A program made the translations under genes and the position numbers. From the NCBI GenBank assembly GCA_019914995.1, contig CM034141.1:1798001-1862000 (forward strand): a stretch of 64,000 nucleotides of DNA, read 5' to 3'. This stretch comes from Acanthochlamys bracteata (lineage: Eukaryota > Streptophyta > Magnoliopsida > Pandanales > Velloziaceae). This document shows, in pieces, positions 57,760 through 64,000 of the stretch; within the stretch, counting starts at the first letter, position 1, and each line of letters starts with the position of its first letter. Below the pieces are notes generated by a model. The model saw only the letters and a list, made by a program, of their open reading frames with translations, was not told the DNA's origin and made no database searches.

Positions 57760-60700
57760 ATGAATCGAACAACGGGGTCAAGTGATGGTTTGGTACAATC
57801 AACGCTGAAGGTGTTGGATTATTGTATCGCCCGTGTCAAATGGCGTCTCCGGCCCGCTGCTCGCCGCCGTCTTGAGACTGGTGAGAACCAAAAGCTTGAT
57901 TTTTGAATAATGGTCTAAGGAGCCCTCGTGATTGTCAATTCAAATAAAGTTGAAAATTTGTTGCAATAGAACTGTGATCCTTACTAGTGACCTTTGGTGA
58001 CCGTGAAAATTCAAGATAAAACATTCCCTCTCTTGATTCCATGTTCTATAGCGTCAAAATATGATCATTGTTTTCTTCTCTCTAGTTTATGGTTACATAT
58101 TTTTTAAAGCTGCGAAAGCTACCTGGTCCAGAGAATTTTGATTTTGATTTTTTTGTCATAGAGAGAAGATTGCATAGTAATATTACAATTACGATTGATA
58201 TCCATTTTCTAGATGTATTGGCACTTTTAACAAGGTTGCGGCCTGTTGTGATGGTTGACTATGGTGGGAAGATGCCCGAGCTACAGGAGCACTTGCGTTC
58301 GCTCTTACACCTAGCCCGTGAGGTTCGGATGTTCCTTTTTTTATTTTGTTGTATTATTTTTCATTTGCTGTTTTCCAAAATTATAAGCATTTCAAAAGCA
58401 CTTTGCTCTGCTTACTAATTCCCAAGCCACTGGATACAATACCAGTTTCTTAAAACCTTCCGCCAGAATTTGCATTTGTAGTTTTAACATGTATGTTTGT
58501 ATTCCCTGCGTTGACTTGCTCAAGCCTTTCAAATGTTCCCTTCAACATGCTTATGTGCTCCAAACATTATGTCTTTATTCGAGCCACTCCATTTTTTCAG
58601 GTTTATTATTACTACCAATCCTGTATGGCTGTGCAAGTTTAGGACATTACTATCATCAATCCAAATGGTGAAACTATGAAACTGATTTTGCTAACTTCAT
58701 GGCAAACCAGTGCTTTCTCATTATTTAGTTGGCTATTAGCATATGACAGCTCGATACTGCTACCTAAGCATATATCATTTACTTAGTTCTTGTTGCTTTC
58801 AGTTAATGCACACAGCTGATAATGTTAAACAATGGCAACATTTTTAACATGATTTTTTATGTCAGTAAGTGGTGTGTCCAAACTGTTGTCCTAAACATAA
58901 ACATTCAATAGCATGTTTGATAACGTTGCCAAGGTAGCTTAATTGACAATTAACATTAATTTCTTTCTCAGGAGATTAAAAATTTACCATTGAGAGTAAT
59001 GATTATAGAAGACATGATATATATGATCCACGTCGGTGAACTTGCTGAGTACGCCAGTTCAAGCATCAACTTGCAGAAGCAGCTTTACTTAGTGGACCTT
59101 GAGCAAAACCCTCCTAAGGTCTATTTTATGTAAATTTACCCTGAATAATGAAACTGATTGCTTTATCTATATGTATATAATCATTTTTTACAGATGCTGT
59201 TGCATACAGGTGATAGCAAGATTTCATTAGAACTTTTGAAGATTCAGAAGTTATTTTCATTGATATTTTTTGAAGACAAAGTCAATGGAGGCAACCCACT
59301 TTCTGTTCGATCATCAGAGGCAACACGGTTCGCTGAATCTACACAGTCCAAAAATGAAGTATTAGCCAATTTTATGGAGCATGTTGACTTCCAGAAGTCG
59401 GACTATTTTGATCTTAGCAGCGTAGTCAAAGATACGCAAATCACTCAGCCAACTCTGAACGGGTAAACTTTCTTTCCTCACATGTCATACAAAAGTATTA
59501 ACATGAACTATTTGTCACTATCTGGATGCATCACACATGCATGGAAAACTACTTTTATAACAACTCCCCACATATTGTAGACATTAGAATATGAAGATAG
59601 TGTTTGGTTGTTAGTTTTATAGTCATTTGGAATAGAATCCAAGATTAGCAAGTTTTTACTCATGCAGATCACTTTATAGTTTGAACTTTTCACATGCATG
59701 ATTATTTTTTTGGTTTTGCATTATCTCTATACTCTGAGAAGCATTTACATGACTTTCACTTCCTAGGTAATGAAGCATTTACATATATTTAAATCAAATC
59801 TGCTGTCTCTTGCCAAAAGTTTCCTTTTTGTTGTTGTTGTTGTTGTAGTCATAAAACAGTGATCGGTTGGCCGCTGTTATTCTGATAGGGTATTACTGCA
59901 GGTGGCTTCTTGGTTATCCTGTAGTATACTTGTTGACTAAGGACCATGATTCTGATGCTGTTTACAACCTCTCTACTAAGTCTCTTCATCTTTACATGAT
60001 TCTAGCTCGCAGGTGCATTTCTTCCTTTTAAATGTTACTTTATGCTTTTGAAAAATTGCCGTATCTTGATTTTTGTCTTTCTTTTCAAACCAGAATGGGC
60101 GGTGGAAAAACTTCCGAAGAAGAGATTATGAGGTTTCTTCAGCTTCATTTTCTTTTATCTCATCTCTAGATTGAAAAATGTGAAAGAGAATTAGGTCTTC
60201 CTTCAATGTGATGCATGTGAAAATGCTTTACTGCCTTAAAATTTCTTTTTCTTTGAACTGCTGCATGTCATTTGAAGGTTTAGTTAAGTTGATCTCACCA
60301 GTGCTAGTTTAGCAAAGTTCCTCCACCATTTGACCACGCAGCCTTTTAAATCCTCAACTTTCAACCCTTATTATGAAACTTCTAGTGCTGTTATCTTGTA
60401 GTTCCTGCTTGCTATTCTATGTTTGGCATTTTGTTAATGCATGCTAGGAACTTGATAGATGACTCTTCTTTGTGAAAACTCCAAGCTAGCGACCTTCGAT
60501 TTTTGGCATTTCTGAATAGATGCATAGATGTGTCTTTTGTGCTACTTCAGCAATATCAGCATATCCATGCATTTAGTTCAAATAGTTACACAAGAATCTA
60601 TCATAGAATAAAAAACCTATCTCATCATTTACTATCAATTATATTTACAGTTTTACAGTGCCTTATGATCTGAGCTTGGAAGGGCCAAAGGAGCCATGGG

Positions 60701-60810
60701 CGGAAGCATTTCTCAGTCACCTCTTATCAAAGTTGGAGAGTTGCCGTCAAGTGTGGTCAAGCTTGCGCTTGGAGGTCAATTCATGTCAACCACAAGCAAT
60801 TGCGTTGTAA
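57760..60810 (+). CDS. Uncharacterised protein, probable DUF4504 (C1orf74-like) family
   Basis: Seven exons: 57760-57880, 58213-58322, 58972-59118, 59194-59462, 59902-60012, 60094-60132 and 60651-60810, giving 318 residues with all phases consistent. Motifs in order: VMVDYGGKMPELQ, LPLRVMIIEDMIYM, KQLYLVDLEQNPP, a variable middle, WLLGYPVVYLLTKDHDSD, LSTKSLHLYMI, SFTVPYDLSLEGPKEPW. No signal peptide, no membrane span and no catalytic motif that I know. Length and the GYPVVYL / FTVPYDLSLEG blocks recall the UPF0739 (DUF4504) family, whose function is unknown. I made this assignment from memory, so it is moderate. The donor of exon 2 (GAG|GTTCGG) is weak but the frame supports it. Confidence 0.78.
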
Positions 60811-61910
60811 AGGTATAGGGCAAGTTTTATCTTTGTTACCTAGGTGAAGTCTTATTACATACGTGAGGCTATCTGCATTTGCCAAATGGCAAAATTGGTC
60901 TGTGAATATCTAACAAGCTTACATTGAATTTTTCATGAAGACTCACGTAAAATGCTGACCTTTTCTGAAAATACTTTCAGACATGGAAAGGATGAACAAG
61001 ATAAAAAGTCGCGTAACCTTAATTCAGAGTGTTGAGTATACATAACGCTTTTGGTTTATAGAAATCTGCGAGGAATTTAGACGGCTTACCTTCAGATAAT
61101 ACAAATGTGCCGTTTCTTTAGTATATGGGGACGTTTGGGAATGTTTTTAGAATATAATTTTTTTAAAATAGAAAATATTTTAATTATTTTTAAAAATGAG
61201 TTAGATTTTTTTGATTAAAAAAATATTAAAAATAAAAAATAAAAAATTTTATTATGTAAAATTTTTAATATTTTTTTTAAATTTTTAAATAAAATTTTTT
61301 AATATTTATAAAATTTGTATTAAAAAATACAAAATTAAAAATTAAAAAGTTGTTTTGGAAACGCTTTGCCAAACGCTCCTATGGTTTTGGTTTGTTTGGG
61401 AACTGCAAATACATGTTTACTGTTTTTACCATTTGTAATGACCAATGCTTTATCTGAACAGTGCTCCATTTGTGTAGCCTGATTATTGTCGTTCCTGCTA
61501 TTGAATAACCGAAGATCGTTTGGATTGTTTTCACCTCCTGCATTATTCCACAGTATCTTTCTTGAATGAAATGCTCAAGCTGAAAACAATTTTTCGAGTG
61601 GTTGATTTGCCTCAGAGACGATGCCCTTGGTCAATTCTTATCGCTCGTGTACCTGAAGGGTGTCTAACTGTCCTGATCAGATCCATGCAAAATACCAAAA
61701 ATCAGAATTTAGGCTCAGCAAGTCCCATGCAAAATACACCGAGTAAAGTTTACACTTCTTTCTACATATCTGACAAATGAATTAAAACCTAAATTAGAGA
61801 CGTTACGAGGAAAATTTATGCTACAATCAAAATTCAACAACAGAAACATCAGAAACTTTTTAAAGGAGAATCAAGTTACAACAAGCAGTGACATTCTGTG
61901 AAGGTGTTGC
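60811..61910. other. Intergenic region between convergent genes
   Basis: 3' flank of the DUF4504-like gene, a MITE at 61127-61379, then the 3' flank of fructokinase on the other strand. The short open frame 61520-61780 has no recognisable homology. Confidence 0.45.
61124..61382. mobile_element. GTTTGG-family MITE between two genes
   Basis: Element 61127-61379 (253 bp) between TAT triplets. The ends are GGGGACGTTTGGGAATG and, reversed, GGAGCGTTTGGCAAAGC. The interior is AT-rich foldback sequence. Confidence 0.72.
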
Positions 61911-62730
61911 TTAAGAGTCTTCCAGGAGGTTCAAGACTTCAGCTGCACTAGGTAAAGCAGGGATGGCTCCTTTCTTGGTTGTTGTAATTGCTCCACAAGC
62001 ATTTGCGAATTTGACTAACTCCCTCAGTTTCTTCTCATCCTGAAACCACACAAAGTCCAATGAATCACGAATATATTTTACCGCATGCCAGTATGAAATT
62101 TTGTTTTGGAGTATTTAGCTGCATATGTGTAGGCAAAATAAAAACTAATGCCAACTTGCTCACCTGTAAGGCAGACATGTCCTCAACCAGCTTTCTCAGC
62201 ATTGCTCCAACAAATGCATCTCCTGCTCCGGTTGTATCTACTGCTTTAACAGCAAAACTTTCAACCTTCCCATGGAAATCCTGAAAACAACACGTATACG
62301 TACACTCACCAGTGCTCATAACTTAAACATTCATGTTGACAATGAAATCATTACCGAGTCCTAGGTGTTTGTTTAAATAACTTTGATTGTTTTTTACCTT
62401 GGTGTAGTATCTGCACCCTTGGTCCCCTAGGGTGACCAAGAGAAGTTTCAAGCTGGGGCGCCAGAGAGTCATGGCAGCCTCTTCAGTAACTTCTTTGCTA
62501 CCTGTAAGGAACTCAAGCTCAACGTCACTGACCTTTATGATGTCTGCTTGGTCCCAAATGCTCATAATCTGCTCCTTTGCAACCTCGGGTGATGGCCATA
62601 GAGGCAGTCGAAGGTTGGGGTCATATGACAGCAATACACCTGCTTCCGTAGCAACCTCCATTGCTTTCAGATGGGCTGATCTGCAAGGCTCTGCAATCAA
62701 GCTGATGGAGCCGTAGTGGAAGACTGCAGC
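61911..62730 (-). CDS. Fructokinase (pfkB family), C-terminal part
   Basis: Minus-strand exons 62730-62398, 62280-62164 and 62039-61911 are all in phase 0 and encode the last 192 residues. They contain [61 protein letters not shown], and the pfkB signature [13 protein letters not shown] with the catalytic Asp, ending [18 protein letters not shown]. Plant fructokinases phosphorylate fructose from sucrose cleavage with ATP and feed glycolysis and starch. Lack of any extension at this end and close agreement with cytosolic FRK isoforms suggest a functional copy. The N-terminal half (substrate-binding lid, GGAPANVAVG-type motif) must lie beyond 64000, because 62731-64000 contains no matching exon and reads as a long intron holding two MITEs. 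Confidence 0.93.
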
Positions 62731-63452
62731 CTGAATAACCACAAATCAAATTGACAAGACATTAAATCAGAGCATGTAGTTTCTAGAAAGTCATGGTTAC
62801 CTCAACGAAAAATACAGAGAAAGAAACATCCCATTCCATCTCATAAAAAGTGAAACAAGTAGTTAGAATGGGCAAAAAGTATGAAATCTTTTACAAGTAT
62901 ACCAAAAGACAATAACTATATACTGGAGCGTGGATGTGAGTTGGTCAATTTTCACACCACCTCGTTTCAAGCAATTAAATATCACACTTGGCTCCTGAAA
63001 TAATAAACTGTTGGCAATCAAACTGACACATCTATCCTAATTACTATGGATCAATTGGAAGGCGACCTATCTCAGAACAGGAGAGGGTGTGGTTCAAAAA
63101 TGTTGAACTATTAAAAGATTATGAAGGATAGAATCCACAAATACCAATAACATATACACTTTTCATACATATATAACTTGCGTTTATGTACATCAATACC
63201 AGCGTACAATAGACCTCATAAATCCATCCATCCATACATACATACACTTCTAAATATGTATGTGTATTCCTATCTGCGTATATATGTATAAAGATACATA
63301 CATAAATTTAGAAACACGACCTGGTAATATATGACCTCCATAAACTTTATGGAAATCAAGTGATGTTAAACTAAAAACTAATGAATGCATTCACATGCCA
63401 ATGGTTGCAGTACGATCCAGACCAACTGAAAATAAGTATTATTTTCAATTTT
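62731..63452 (-). other. Fructokinase intron sequence
   Basis: This follows the acceptor of the first visible fructokinase exon on the minus strand. No exon is recognised. A short CATA/TATG repeat lies at about 63225-63305. Confidence 0.5.
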
Positions 63453-63453
63453 T

Positions 63454-63977
63454 GGGTGCGTTTGGCGCAGCTTATGAAAAGCTACTTTTTAACTTTTTTC
63501 TATTTTATATTTTTAAATATATATTTTATAGATATATAGAAAATTTATTTAAAAATTTAGAAAGTGTAGAAAAATTCTACGTAATGAGATCTTTTTATTG
63601 TATATTTTTATTATTTTTTTAGAAATAAAAAAAATAAAACTCATTTTTCAAAAAAAATAAAAATATTTTTTATTTCAAAAAAATTTTATTTCATAAACAA
63701 TCTCAGGGAGCGTTTGGGATTGCTTATGAAATGGAGCTTTTGTGAAATAAAGAATATTTTTGTCCTTTTTAAAAAATGAGCTCTATTTTTTTTACTTCTA
63801 AAAAAATAATAAAAATATGCAATAAAAAGATCTCACTCCGTAGAATTTTTCTACACTTTCTAAATTTTTAAATAAATCTTTTATATATTTATAAAATATA
63901 TATTGAAAAATGTGAAATGGAGAATTGAAAAGTTGGATTGGGGAAAAGCAAAGCCAAACACCCCCTCAAACGCTCAC
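63454..63977. mobile_element. GTTTGG-family MITE interrupted by a second copy
   Basis: The outer element begins GGGTGCGTTTGGCGCAGC at 63454 and runs to 63705. It is interrupted by another copy (63706-63965) and resumes AACGCTCAC, ending at 63977. Removing the inner copy and one TCA restores an end whose reverse is GTGAGCGTTTGAGATTG, inverted to the left end. Confidence 0.7.
63703..63968. mobile_element. Nested GTTTGG-family MITE with TCA target duplication
   Basis: Element 63706-63965 (260 bp) between TCA triplets (63703-63705 and 63966-63968). The ends are GGGAGCGTTTGGGATTGC and, reversed, GGGGGTGTTTGGCTTTGC. It lies inverted to, and inside, the element starting at 63454. Shared internal motifs include AGATCT and TAGAATTTTTCTACACTTTC. 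Confidence 0.8.
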
Positions 63978-64000
63978 TTAAAGCAATCATCCCCACCACG

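Noticed and set aside
61520..61780. 86-residue open frame after the DUF4504-like gene
   Set aside because: No family resemblance. It lies in the 3' flank shared by convergent genes.

Overview
This is nuclear DNA from a flowering plant. The genes are split by many introns with GT-AG (twice GC-AG) borders, the intergenic DNA is AT-rich and full of miniature inverted-repeat transposons (MITEs), and every recognisable product belongs to a plant family: SKS, FKBP16-3, VIPP1, PIP peptide, B-box, bHLH and fructokinase. No tRNA, rRNA, CRISPR array or bacterial-type operon was seen. The species cannot be named from the sequence.

Layout. 1-300: the end of an unrecognised gene. 1531-3729 (+): an SKU5-similar cupredoxin gene with one frameshift. 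4270-7918 (-) and about 8700-13510 (+): two decayed genes arranged head to head, an FKBP16-3-like thylakoid PPIase and a VIPP1/IM30-like membrane-remodelling protein. 15222-15503 (+): a precursor of a PIP/PIPL secreted signalling peptide. 18561-21152 (+): an unrecognised, probably plastid, single-span membrane protein. 22038-24541 (-): SRP14. 26238-30417 (+): a plastid protein with only the trigger-factor N-domain. 31458-41667 (+): a RING-CH (MARCH-like) membrane E3 ligase with very long introns. 46129-47064 (+): an atypical bHLH factor. 52746-54454 (+): a BBX24/STO-like double B-box factor. 55840-57418 (-): a decayed Copia gag fragment with a short LTR. 57760-60810 (+): a probable DUF4504 (C1orf74-like) protein. 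61911-62730 (-): the C-terminal 192 residues of a fructokinase whose 5' exons lie beyond the window.

The genes are ordinary, independently transcribed plant genes and do not form a biosynthetic cluster. Several relate to plastid biology (FKBP16-3, VIPP1, the trigger-factor protein, the 245-residue membrane protein), but only the two head-to-head pseudogenes look linked. They read as a duplicated segment losing its genes.

The most informative non-coding structure is the transposon record. Two inverted hAT MITEs of about 860 bp have perfect 8-bp target duplications. Two Tourist-like MITEs sit in introns of the trigger-factor gene. A large family of AT-rich elements of about 250 bp has GTTTGG-type ends, and one copy is nested inside another at the right edge. 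I found no convincing previously undescribed system. The best leads are the PIP-type peptide gene, the unrecognised plastid membrane protein and the decaying FKBP16-3/VIPP1 pair.
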